In this document: one piece after another, positions 1 through 6,592 of the stretch
How the letters are laid out: every line of letters begins with the position of its first letter
How positions within the stretch are numbered: position 1 is the first letter of the stretch
Source of the DNA: CAZTVN01 sp964617145
GTDB taxonomy: Bacteria > Patescibacteriota > Gracilibacteria > UBA1369 > JACRIC01
Assembly: GCA_964617145.1 (NCBI GenBank)
Contig: CAZTVN010000026.1
Span: 1-18,069 of the forward strand
DNA: 18,069 bases
Direction of reading: 5' to 3'
The notes under the pieces: generated by a model
What the model saw: only the letters and a program-made list of their open reading frames with translations
Told to the model about the DNA's origin: nothing
Databases searched by the model: none
Translations under genes and position numbers: made by a program

Positions 1-95
1 AAGCCAAGATAACCCGGAACGAGCGGCAGAGTGCAGGGAGCAAGGAATGTTAGAATTCCCGCAAAAAAAGATGGAATGATTAGACCTAAATCCAT
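1..95 (-). CDS. ccdA: CcdA-type thiol:disulfide interchange membrane protein, N-terminal fragment
   Basis: Partial gene: only about 31 N-terminal residues are present and the rest lies beyond the left edge. Reading from the ATG at 95-93, the peptide begins MDLGLIIPSFFAGILTFL and continues APCTLPLVPGYLG. This is the characteristic first membrane helix of the CcdA/DsbD transmembrane family, including the conserved APC(T)xPLVPGY motif with its redox-active cysteine. Family members relay electrons from cytoplasmic thioredoxin to extracytoplasmic thiol proteins such as TlpA or CcmG. The start codon lies 3 nt after the stop of the ArsR-type gene, so the two are almost certainly one transcript. The TlpA-domain lipoprotein on the other side of the regulator is an obvious candidate partner (inference). 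Only the start of the protein can be judged, but the motif is distinctive. Confidence 0.8.
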   Translation of the reverse strand, partial: MDLGLIIPSFFAGILTFLAPCTLPLVPGYLG

Positions 96-98
96 ATT

Positions 99-416
99 TT
101 ATGAAGTTAGCAGTTTAATGAGTGATTGAATAAAAATATCTTCTTCGTGGAGCCTATAACACACCATCTGCCCCATGCGCTCTTTCACGACAATTCCACT
201 CATTTCAAGTGTTTTCAGTTGTTGCGAGGCGGCGGACATGGTTATGTTACAAATTTTAGAAACATCCGTTACACATACTTCATTTTGCATCAATAAAAGT
301 TGAAAGATAAAAAAACGACAATTATCTCCCAGAGCGCTGAAAATCAGAGGCAATTTTTTGTCATAATCTTTTTTCAAGCGTTTGCGTAATTTTTCTATTT
401 GCGTCTGTGTAAGCAT
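99..416 (-). CDS. ArsR-family winged-helix transcriptional regulator
   Basis: A 105-residue protein of normal size for ArsR/SmtB repressors. Residues 24-45 (FSALGDNCRFFIFQLL) match the family's N-terminal helix. Residues 47-75 form the helix-turn-helix, with MSAASQQLKTLEMSGIV as recognition helix, and residues 76-90 (VKERMGQMVCYRL) form the beta wing. The classical metal-site motif ELCVCDL appears as EVCVTDV, so only one of its two cysteines (C48) remains. Other cysteines are C33, C56 and C86, so thiol or oxidant sensing, or a different metal site, is as plausible as arsenic-type sensing (inference). The gene is divergent from the DUF3179-TlpA lipoprotein and immediately upstream of ccdA. The inverted repeat at 427-448 just before its start is a likely operator. 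ArsR repressors normally dissociate from such sites when the ligand binds. Confidence 0.88.
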   Translation of the reverse strand: MLTQTQIEKLRKRLKKDYDKKLPLIFSALGDNCRFFIFQLLLMQNEVCVTDVSKICNITMSAASQQLKTLEMSGIVVKERMGQMVCYRLHEEDIFIQSLIKLLTS

Positions 417-427
417 ACTGATATAAT
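399..427 (+). promoter_or_regulatory. Promoter for the DUF3179-TlpA / glutaredoxin pair
   Basis: TTGCGT at 399-404 and a perfect TATAAT at 422-427 are separated by 17 bp, a good sigma-70-type arrangement. The -35 box lies inside the start of the divergent arsR-type gene. Transcription would begin near 434, within the adjacent inverted repeat, giving a leader of about 40 nt. Confidence 0.6.
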
Positions 428-448
428 AATTAAGGATTTGCTTAATTA
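427..448. promoter_or_regulatory. Probable ArsR-type operator (inverted repeat)
   Basis: Perfect inverted repeat TAATTAAG - GATTTG - CTTAATTA: 8-bp arms with a 6-nt spacer. It sits between the divergent ArsR-type regulator and the lipoprotein gene. Its left arm touches the TATAAT box and it covers the predicted transcription start, where a repressor would block the plus-strand promoter. Assignment to this regulator is an inference from position and symmetry. Confidence 0.5.
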
Positions 449-475
449 CTTAAATAATAACGCTAGCAATTTTCA

Positions 476-1912
476 ATGTCAACAAAATCTTACATCTTGG
501 CTCCGGCTATCGCGTTGATAAGTATTTTTTCCTTTTCGGCATGTTCATATGAACCACATGAAGACAAAAATTCAGAAATATCTAATAGCACGACTGCCAC
601 GGAGATTGACCTCTCAAAGATTATTTCCGGTGGTCCGTCAAAAGATGGCATTCCATCCATAGATGATCCGAAATTTGTATCAATAGACGATGCGGAAACC
701 TATCTGGATGATAATAATCTTGGTATTGCCGTTGCCTTTGGCGGTGTATCACGTTTTTACCCCAATAATATCCTTGTATGGCATGAAATCGTTAATGACA
801 ATCTTAATGAGCAGCCTATGTTGGTTACTTATTGCCCTCTATGCGGGACCGGCATTGTTTTTGAACCACTCGTTAATGGAAAAGTGAGCGAATTTGGAAC
901 TTCAGGAAAACTCTATAATTCAAATCTCGTTATGTATGACAGGCAAACCGATTCATATTGGTCGCAGATTCTTGGAGAAGCGATAACCGGTGAAATGAAA
1001 GGAACCAAACTAAAAATTCTCCCCCACGACAACATTTTTTGGAAAGATTTTAAGTTGCTGTATCCAAATGGAGAGGTTTTATCACCGGAAACAGGATTTG
1101 ATCGCGATTACACTGCAAGCCCTTATGGCAGTTATGAATTGAACAGTGACATTTTCTTTCCGGTGGATAACAGGAGTGACCTATATCATAAAAAATCTCC
1201 GGTCTTTGGCTTGGAAGTAAATGGGGAATACAAAGCCTATCCGCTTGAAGAGCTTGAAAAATCTGTAGAAACTTTTTTCGAAGAATTTGCGGGGATAAGT
1301 TTAAAAATTGAATTTAATAAAAGTTCTAATACAATCCGAGTTACGAATACTGATAGCGGTGAGGAAATCGTTCCGATCTACGGTTTTTGGTTTTCCTGGT
1401 ATGCCGTTCATCCCGATACTGAAGTGTTTACCGTCGATGCTATATCTGATTCGGCAAACTCGGCTTCCTCCAATACCGAAAAGCCTGAAATTGGTTTTCT
1501 TGCACCGGATTTTACACTTAAGGATTATGACGATCACGAAGTGACGCTCGCAGGTTTCCGCGGGAAAAAAGCTGTGATGCTTAATTTCTGGGCCGGGTGG
1601 TGTTCTTTTTGTCTCGCGGAGATGCCGGCCATGGCAGTGGTCCAGGAAACCTTTAGCGACGATTTGGCGGTCGTTGCGGTAAATAGAGGGCAGAGCAAAG
1701 AGGACGCGAAAAGTTTTACCGATTCTTTCAATTTGAGTGATGTATATACGATACTTCTAAACCCCGACGATGATGTATTTGGCGCTTATGGAGGCTTTGC
1801 CATGCCTTCGACATTTTTTATTGATAAAAAAGGAATTATTCGAGACATTCATTTTGGACCGCTCGATTCAAAGCAAATGAAAGAAAAGATAACATCGAAA
1901 CTTAATTTATAA
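476..1912 (+). CDS. Lipoprotein with DUF3179 domain fused to a TlpA/thioredoxin-like domain
   Basis: A 478-residue exported protein. Residues 5-23 form a hydrophobic signal ending FSFSAC, a lipobox with C23 as the acylated cysteine, followed by a polar linker. Residues about 65-320 match DUF3179: FYPNNILVWHEIVND (94-108) and the family's YCPLCGTG motif (119-126, C120/C123). Residues about 338-478 are a TlpA/AhpC-type thioredoxin fold: GFLAPDFTLKDYD, then FWAGWCSFC with the redox pair C376/C379, and a cis-proline loop GFAMPSTFFID. DUF3179 has no established biochemical function that I know; the C-terminal half should reduce or exchange disulfides outside the membrane. The CcdA homologue across the regulator could supply electrons, and a glutaredoxin follows 25 nt downstream. 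The ATG at 476 gives the complete signal peptide; no clear Shine-Dalgarno sequence precedes it. Confidence 0.85.
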   Translation: MSTKSYILAPAIALISIFSFSACSYEPHEDKNSEISNSTTATEIDLSKIISGGPSKDGIPSIDDPKFVSIDDAETYLDDNNLGIAVAFGGVSRFYPNNILVWHEIVNDNLNEQPMLVTYCPLCGTGIVFEPLVNGKVSEFGTSGKLYNSNLVMYDRQTDSYWSQILGEAITGEMKGTKLKILPHDNIFWKDFKLLYPNGEVLSPETGFDRDYTASPYGSYELNSDIFFPVDNRSDLYHKKSPVFGLEVNGEYKAYPLEELEKSVETFFEEFAGISLKIEFNKSSNTIRVTNTDSGEEIVPIYGFWFSWYAVHPDTEVFTVDAISDSANSASSNTEKPEIGFLAPDFTLKDYDDHEVTLAGFRGKKAVMLNFWAGWCSFCLAEMPAMAVVQETFSDDLAVVAVNRGQSKEDAKSFTDSFNLSDVYTILLNPDDDVFGAYGGFAMPSTFFIDKKGIIRDIHFGPLDSKQMKEKITSKLNL

Positions 1913-1937
1913 ATTTTTATTTCTTAACTCTTTTCAT

Positions 1938-2189
1938 ATGAAAACAGTTACAATTTATTCAACACCCACTTGCGGTTACTGCAAAATGCTCAAGGCGTTT
2001 TTGGAGTCGCAGAGTATCCCTTATGAAGACTATAATGTGGCCGATGACCAAAAATCAACTGAGGAAATGCAGCAATTGGTCCCCGGAAACATGAGCGTGC
2101 CGGTTGTGGTTTTCAACAAAGGAGAAAATGACCAGGAAATACAACTTGGATACGATCAGGAAAAGGTGTCAAAAGCTCTGGGGCTTTAA
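1938..2189 (+). CDS. Glutaredoxin-like thiol-disulfide oxidoreductase (CGYC)
   Basis: An 83-residue glutaredoxin/NrdH-type protein. The strand VTIYSTPTCGYC carries the active-site pair C12/C15, MSVPVVVF gives the cis-proline motif, and the end reads LGYDQEKVSKALGL, where classical glutaredoxins have a GGYD-type glutathione-binding turn. There is no signal peptide, so it should act in the cytoplasm, reducing disulfides with glutathione, another low-molecular-weight thiol or thioredoxin reductase as donor. It lies 25 nt after the DUF3179-TlpA gene on the same strand and probably shares its transcript. It could supply reducing power on the inner side of the CcdA relay (inference). The CGYC active site differs from the CPYC of the second glutaredoxin at 6326-6571. 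Confidence 0.88.
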   Translation: MKTVTIYSTPTCGYCKMLKAFLESQSIPYEDYNVADDQKSTEEMQQLVPGNMSVPVVVFNKGENDQEIQLGYDQEKVSKALGL

Positions 2190-2222
2190 GATATCCTTTG
2201 ATTTACCGCTCCTGATGCCGCA

Positions 2223-2298
2223 CCGCCCGCCCCCTTTCGGGCGGCGCAGTTTTCAGCATTATCCTCAGGCGCGCGGTGCCAGGCTTCACCGCGCGCCT
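2223..2298 (+). terminator. Two GC-rich hairpins after the glutaredoxin gene, possible terminator
   Basis: Hairpin 1 has 7-bp arms CCGCCCG (2223-2229) and CGGGCGG (2238-2244). Hairpin 2 has perfect 12-bp arms AGGCGCGCGGTG (2267-2278) and CACCGCGCGCCT (2287-2298) with an 8-nt loop. Neither is followed by a long T-run, so intrinsic termination is uncertain. An AT-rich hairpin follows at about 2314-2335. The position fits the end of the redox operon. Confidence 0.4.
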
Positions 2299-2375
2299 GC
2301 CATTAGCTTCTCATCAAAAAATTGTTAATTTTTGAAAATTTTCTCAAAATAAGTCCGAACTTCTTCGTACAAGCA

Positions 2376-2464
2376 GCTCCAAACGGAAAATTCCAATTTT
2401 TTTGCGGCGGCGGCCCACGGAAAACTTAAGTTCCACGGCGGCTTTTTGGCCGATGATGTGGAAA
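2376..2464 (-). pseudogene. Relic of a serine recombinase 3' end (inverted copy)
   Basis: Read on the minus strand, this segment encodes NFHIIGQKAAVEL, identical to the C-terminal region of the recombinase at 2932-4407. It then continues at nucleotide level through the same TTTTCCGTGGGC...CCGCAAAAAA...GGAATTTTCCGTTTGGAGC block found at 4350-4401. A one-base length difference shifts the frame after VEL. The shared sequence stops at TTTGGAGC, exactly where the other copies enter a tRNA gene; here no tRNA follows. It is best read as debris of an earlier integration. Confidence 0.65.
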
Positions 2465-2484
2465 TTCGCCGCGCGGAGCGCGGA

Positions 2485-2528
2485 ATAAAACCGAATGGTA
2501 AAATGAACAGGATACCATTCGGTTTTAT
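2485..2528. repeat. Perfect 16-bp inverted repeat between two recombinase relics
   Basis: Arms 2485-2500 (ATAAAACCGAATGGTA) and 2513-2528 are perfect reverse complements with a 12-nt spacer. The repeat lies at the junction of the two oppositely oriented recombinase 3'-end relics. It could be a convergent terminator, a recombination junction or a protein-binding site. Confidence 0.6.
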
Positions 2529-2646
2529 AGCCAATTTTTTGCTTTTTGCCGAAGGCAAAACTTCTAAATTTCCAGTTAAAGAAAGTGACAATTCCCCGTG
2601 GGCAGCCGCCGCAAAAAAGTTTGAATTTTCCGTTTGGAGCAGGTAA
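2527..2646 (+). pseudogene. Relic of a serine recombinase C-terminus abutting tRNA-Gly(GCC)
   Basis: The frame reads IANFLLFAEGKTSKFPVKE, then PWAAAAKKFEFSVWSR, and stops in TAA inside the tRNA. This parallels the end of the recombinase at 2932-4407 (SNFHIIGQKAAVELGFPWAA..., then KKLEFSVWSG). No catalytic or zinc-ribbon part is present, so only the last 40 or so residues of a diverged relative survive. Both reading frames end within the antisense strand of a tRNA-Gly acceptor stem, showing the same integration position at two tRNA genes. Confidence 0.6.
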
Positions 2647-2709
2647 CGGGAGTCGAACCCGTATCTCAGCCTTGGCAAGGCTGCATAATAACCGCTATAC
2701 GATACCTGC
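2635..2709 (-). tRNA. tRNA-Gly (anticodon GCC)
   Basis: On the minus strand the acceptor stem GCAGGTA pairs with TACCTGC. The anticodon stem-loop is CAGCC-TTGCCAA-GGCTG (anticodon GCC) and the T arm is ACGGG-TTCGACT-CCCGT. It is followed by discriminator T and an encoded CCA (2635-2637), with U73 as expected for bacterial tRNA-Gly. The D arm is short and weakly paired (GTA/TAT). Confidence 0.93.
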
Positions 2710-2849
2710 ATTTTGATGCCTAAGCGGCATGCGGAAGATAATGTAACAAAATCCTCCTTTATTTCAAGTAATTTAAAAAGTGCCTTCTTCTTTTTCTGTA
2801 TTCTTTATGTTTTCCTGGTAGAGAACATCGGCTGACTTAGATACAGCTT

Positions 2850-2859
2850 NNNNNNNNNN
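2850..2859. other. Assembly gap (10 N)
   Basis: Ten Ns join two contigs about 70 bp upstream of the recombinase start. The real distance is unknown, so the left boundary of the recombinase element cannot be placed from this sequence. Confidence 0.99.
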
Positions 2860-2931
2860 TACAGATTCGTGCAAACGATTTTGTGTCCAACAGGGTTGCT
2901 CTTTTGGGATTACCACTTAACCAAAAGGCCT

Positions 2932-4407
2932 ATGAAATATTATATCTATGCCAGAAAATCTACGGATGAAGATGACCGCCAAGTTCTCTCTATTGAAGGG
3001 CAACTGACGGAGTTACGAGAATTTGCGGCCAAAGAAAAACTGGAAGTCATTGAGGAATTTATAGAAAGCAAAACGGCAAAGGTGCCTGGCAGACCGATTT
3101 TCAACAAAATGATAGAGCAAATTGAACTTGGCGGTCATTCGGATAACGTGGGAATTTTAGCGTGGCATCCGGATAGATTGGCAAGAAACAGCGTAGATGA
3201 AGGAAAAATCATTTACCTTATAGACGAAACAAAAATAGGAACGCTAAAATTCCCCACCTTTTGATTTGATAGCACACCACAGGGAAAGTTCATGCTCAAT
3301 ATCGCTTTTGGGCAAAGTAAATATTACATCGACAATTTGAGTGAAAATATCAAACGTGGCATACGCCAAAAATTAAGACGCGGCGAACTGCCAGGGCTTG
3401 CGCCTGTAGGGTATTTGAACGAATTGAGACATCACACCATCGTCAACAAAGACCCTGAAAGATGGAAGGCAGTTCGCGCGCTATTTGAGGCGTATGCCAC
3501 GGGAGAATCCACGCTGGAAAATTTACAAAAATTGTCGCTTTCTTTGGGCTTGGTGAGCCGACGTACAAATGACTCTTTGGTACTTTCAAGAATTGAGCAC
3601 ATGCTACAAAATCCATTCTATTATGGTGTCATCACAAGAAAGGGCGAAGCCTACCAAGGTTCTCACGAGCCAATAATCTCAAAGCAACTTTTTGATAAGG
3701 TGCAGCGGGTAATAGAACAGCGATCTAAGCCGCAAAAAGCAAAAGACAACAATTCTTTTGCTTTTTGCGGAATCTTTTCATGCGGAGAGTGCGGCCGTGC
3801 CATTACCGCTGAAAAGAAAATTAAAAAATCAGGCCGCACCTACACCTATTACCGCTGCACCAAAAAGAACCGCATATGTAGTCAAAAATATGTAGAGGAG
3901 CGAGAACTGGTTAAACAACTCAATGAGCTTTTTCAAAAAGTTGCTTTGAGTTATGACTGGAAAGAAAAGTTTATGAAGCAATGGGAACAAGATTACAAAG
4001 AAGCTTCGACCGTTTCGTCCTCTTACGCCGGTGAAATTAAAATGGAACTTAAAGTATTGGAAGAAAAACAAATGCGTCTTCTCGATGCCTACCTTGAACA
4101 AACCATAACCAATGAAGAATACACTGAAACCAAGAAGAAACTCTTAAACCGTAAAATTGAAATCAAAGAGAATTTGAAGGAATCCGGCGGAAGAGGACTC
4201 CATTTGCTCGAACTCTTCAAAGAATGGATTTTGTCGGCTCACCAAGCCATCAACTACGTTGATTCTGGGAATTTAGAAGAAAAGCGAAGCTTTTTGCAAA
4301 AAATTGGCTCGAACTTCCACATCATCGGCCAAAAAGCCGCCGTGGAATTGGGTTTTCCGTGGGCAGCAGCCGCAAAAAAGTTGGAATTTTCCGTTTGGAG
4401 CGGGTAA
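2932..4407 (+). CDS. Large serine recombinase, interrupted by an in-frame TGA at 3262-3264
   Basis: A site-specific DNA integrase/resolvase. The start at 2932 gives MKYYIYARKSTDEDDRQVLS, with the nucleophile serine in ARKS and a weak AAAAGG upstream. The resolvase domain continues through AWHPDRLARNSVD to LKFPTF, where a single TGA interrupts. The same frame goes on FDSTPQGKFMLNIAFGQSKY, so no bases are missing. The Recombinase domain follows (GIRQKLRRGELPGLAPVGYLN), then a zinc ribbon (CGECGRAI...C...C, about 3781-3880) and a coiled-coil region (about 4030-4170). The stop lies inside the tRNA-Gly(UCC) acceptor stem. TGA ends other genes here, so this is probably a nonsense mutation, although readthrough cannot be excluded. 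The final residues after about 4340 come from the att-like repeat. Confidence 0.85.
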
Positions 4408-4470
4408 CGGGAGTCGAACCCGTCTCTACAGCTTGGAAGGCTGTCATAATAGCCACTATACGATACCCGC
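4396..4470 (-). tRNA. tRNA-Gly (anticodon UCC)
   Basis: On the minus strand the acceptor stem GCGGGTA pairs with TACCCGC. The anticodon stem-loop is ACAGC-CTTCCAA-GCTGT (anticodon TCC) and the T arm is ACGGG-TTCGACT-CCCGT, with T73 and an encoded CCA at 4396-4398. Its 3' end overlaps the last codons of the recombinase frame on the opposite strand. Together with the GCC isoacceptor it covers all four Gly codons. Confidence 0.93.
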
Positions 4471-4645
4471 CTGCAATATTACGTTTTTTAAAGGTTCCTA
4501 AGATGATCCGCTAGTCAAAAAACATCGTCACTGGTTTGTACCCGTCTTAATTTTAGGGAAAGACGACTTTGCTTTCAAGTAATTTCTGTCGCACCACCGT
4601 TTTCCTTGATTTCCCTAGGGCCTGTGCACACAAAGTTTTTGCGAT

Positions 4646-4752
4646 GGTTGAACAGGAACGTGGTCGGATTCGCGGCGCGAGGAGCGCTGTTTCGCCATTG
4701 CGCTCCACAAGCGACGAGCAACAAAGAAGACCTGACAGGTTCCTGTTCAACC
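4646..4752. repeat. 107-bp inverted-repeat element with internal hairpin
   Basis: Perfect 14-bp terminal arms GGTTGAACAGGAAC (4646-4659) and GTTCCTGTTCAACC (4739-4752) enclose an internal hairpin GGAGCGC (4681-4687) / GCGCTCC (4700-4706). Short open frames across it look like shadows of the palindrome rather than genes. It may be a MITE-like element or a structured RNA. The rest of the 4471-4808 interval shows no gene. Confidence 0.6.
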
Positions 4753-4810
4753 CGAAGGGAAGAGACATATTTTGCCCATTTCTGCGTTAATCCTCCTTAA
4801 GGTATTTTAG

Positions 4811-4880
4811 GGAGGTGCTGAAAAACATACCATCTACTGCAATTTTACCATTTCGGCTGCAAAATGTTCAAAGCTTCCTC
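4811..4880. repeat. Dispersed hairpin repeat, copy at the end of the MBL gene
   Basis: GGAGG..CTGAAAAA at 4811-4825 can pair with the segment ending CTTCCTC at 4874-4880, and the invariant core ATTTCGGCTGCAAA is at 4850-4863. The same core and flanks recur at 11050-11121 and 17915-17984. This copy reaches the stop codon of the minus-strand MBL gene, so it may form the 3' end of that mRNA. It is the most diverged copy. Confidence 0.55.
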
Positions 4881-6283
4881 TACAGTTTTATTTCTTCTGT
4901 AAAAGATGGAATGGTTACATCGGAAATCCCATTTTCGATGAGAAGTTTTTTGAAACTTTCCGCTTGTTTTTCTTCACCATGCACCAAAAATACCTTTTTC
5001 AGTCCTTTAATACCGGTCGCGAAATGTAAAAGATCATTTCTATCTCCATGCGCCGAAAAGGCATCAATGACCTCTACTTCGGCTTTCAGTCTATGCGGTT
5101 CGCCAAAAATTTTTATCACTTTTCTTCTTTCCACAATTGTTCTTCCCAAAGTGTTTTCTGCCTGATATCCAACAATGAGTATCAAGTTTCTTGTGTTTTC
5201 AATATTGTTTTTTAAGTGATGAAGGATACGACCATGTTCACACATTCCTGAAGCCGCGATAATAATACATGGACCCGGATATGTATTGAGTTTTTTTGAT
5301 TCTTCAACGCTACAAACATATTTTAGACGACTACAACCAAATGGATCTTCGTTCTGGTTGAGAAATCGGTCGTATATTTCACGGTCAAAACATTCAGGAT
5401 GATTTCGAAATACTTCCGTAACATTGTATGAAAGCGGGCTATCTACAAAAATCGGCAACTCTGGTATTAGCTTTTTCTGACAAAGTTTGTGTATGGTATA
5501 TACGACCTCTTGAGTTCTTCCAAGTGAAAATGCTGGAATAATGATTTTTCCTCCGCGTCTTGCCACTTTATTTATGATATCCATTACTTTTTTGTCCACA
5601 TCTTTCACTTTTTCGTGCAATCTATCACCATAAGTACATTCCGATATGAGAAAATCAGCCTCTTCTATCTGCACAGGATCTCTTAAAATAGGCAAATCTT
5701 TTCTTCCCAAATCTCCCGTAAAAGCTAAAGTAAGATGCCTGTCATTATTTCTCTTATCGTTGATTTTCAATGTTACGGTTGCTGATCCCAAAATGTGTCC
5801 GGCATCATGAAAAATGGCCTTCACTCCATCGGTGACGTAAAATTCCCGATCATAATTAATACCCTGAAAACTTTCAAGGGCTTTTTCGGCATCCGAAACG
5901 GTATAAATCGCTTCTAAACTATCTTTTTGCCCCTTTTTGTATAACTTTTCATTGATATATTCGATTTCTCTTTCCTGAATATAGGCACTATCCCTTAACA
6001 TATAATTACATAAATCTCTGGTGGCGAAAGTGCAGTAAATGGGTCCTTTATATCCCTTTTTTACCAAAATAGGAAGATTTCCACTGTGATCGATATGGGC
6101 ATGGGAAAGAATTACGGCGTCTATCTCTGTTGGATCAAATGGAATCGCCAAATTTTTCGCATATTCCTCAGATCTCTTGCCTTGATACATCCCACAATCG
6201 AGAAGAATGTTTTTTCCATTCACCTTAATGAGGTGACGAGAGCCGGTCACTTCTTTATTGGCTCCGAGAAATCGTATTCGCAT
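4880..6283 (-). CDS. Beta-CASP metallo-beta-lactamase RNase (Cft2/Ysh1-like)
   Basis: A 467-residue cytoplasmic metallo-hydrolase of normal length for the bacterial beta-CASP group related to eukaryotic CPSF73. The signature HAHIDHSG lies at residues 61-68 (two-zinc motif HxHxDH). Further metal-ligand regions include DAGHILGSA, and FTGDLGR gives the aspartate motif. The beta-CASP insert carries FSLGRTQE and SGMCEHGR, and the final motif is DAFSAHGD near the C-terminus. Family members are endo- and 5'-exonucleases in RNA maturation or decay; the substrate here is not known. The gene follows grxC by 42 nt on the same strand and is probably co-transcribed with it. It ends in TAG, directly beside a dispersed hairpin repeat. 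There is no export signal, and all key motifs appear intact. Confidence 0.9.
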   Translation of the reverse strand: MRIRFLGANKEVTGSRHLIKVNGKNILLDCGMYQGKRSEEYAKNLAIPFDPTEIDAVILSHAHIDHSGNLPILVKKGYKGPIYCTFATRDLCNYMLRDSAYIQEREIEYINEKLYKKGQKDSLEAIYTVSDAEKALESFQGINYDREFYVTDGVKAIFHDAGHILGSATVTLKINDKRNNDRHLTLAFTGDLGRKDLPILRDPVQIEEADFLISECTYGDRLHEKVKDVDKKVMDIINKVARRGGKIIIPAFSLGRTQEVVYTIHKLCQKKLIPELPIFVDSPLSYNVTEVFRNHPECFDREIYDRFLNQNEDPFGCSRLKYVCSVEESKKLNTYPGPCIIIAASGMCEHGRILHHLKNNIENTRNLILIVGYQAENTLGRTIVERRKVIKIFGEPHRLKAEVEVIDAFSAHGDRNDLLHFATGIKGLKKVFLVHGEEKQAESFKKLLIENGISDVTIPSFTEEIKL

Positions 6284-6325
6284 TAAAAAAATTTTATATA
6301 TCTTTTTATTTTACCATAAAATTCT

Positions 6326-6571
6326 CTATAAAGGAAGAGCGCCTTTATCATCGAGGGCTTTCATGTCGTCATATCCCCCAATGTGTTTTTTATCAATAAA
6401 AATTTGAGGAACCGTAAGCCTGCCCGATAATTGGATCATTTCCTCGCGTTTTTCAGAATTTTCTTCTATATCGATTTCATGATAATCCATGACGCCTTTA
6501 CTTTTTAAGAGCTCTTTTGCGGCATTGCAATAGGGACAGGCTTTTTTTGTGTAAATAGTGACTTGTGGCAT
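6326..6571 (-). CDS. grxC: Glutaredoxin 3-type protein (CPYC)
   Basis: An 81-residue classical glutaredoxin. VTIYTKKACPYC has the dithiol active site C12/C15, LTVPQIFID carries the cis-proline, and HIGGYDDMKAL is the glutathione-binding turn. It reduces ribonucleotide reductase and mixed disulfides in the cytoplasm in known bacteria. It is first in a probable two-gene minus-strand transcript with the MBL RNase and is divergent from the rRNA methyltransferase, with 55 nt between the starts. It is closer to standard GrxC than the redox-locus glutaredoxin at 1938-2189, so the organism keeps two distinct glutaredoxins. Confidence 0.93.
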   Translation of the reverse strand: MPQVTIYTKKACPYCNAAKELLKSKGVMDYHEIDIEENSEKREEMIQLSGRLTVPQIFIDKKHIGGYDDMKALDDKGALPL

Positions 6572-6592
6572 ATATTGAGATGTTAAAAAATA

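Noticed and set aside
2325..2711. A 128-residue minus-strand open frame spanning tRNA-Gly and both recombinase relics.
   Set aside because: It reads through a tRNA and inverted remnants; the only family-like part is the relic C-terminus, so it is not an independent gene.
3262..3291. Genetic-code reassignment of TGA (Gly or Trp) suggested by the recombinase interruption.
   Set aside because: At least four intact genes (rlmD-like, cca, tsaD, lgt-like) end naturally at TGA, so standard decoding is favoured.
2762..4585. Direct 13-bp repeat TTTCAAGTAATTT at 2762-2774 and 4573-4585 flanking the recombinase and tRNA, considered as attL/attR.
   Set aside because: It is AT-rich and short enough to occur twice by chance in 18 kb, and no longer flanking identity is seen.
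4553..4800. Overlapping short open frames on both strands between the tRNA and the MBL gene.
   Set aside because: They overlap one another across a palindromic element, resemble no family and look like shadows of the inverted repeat.
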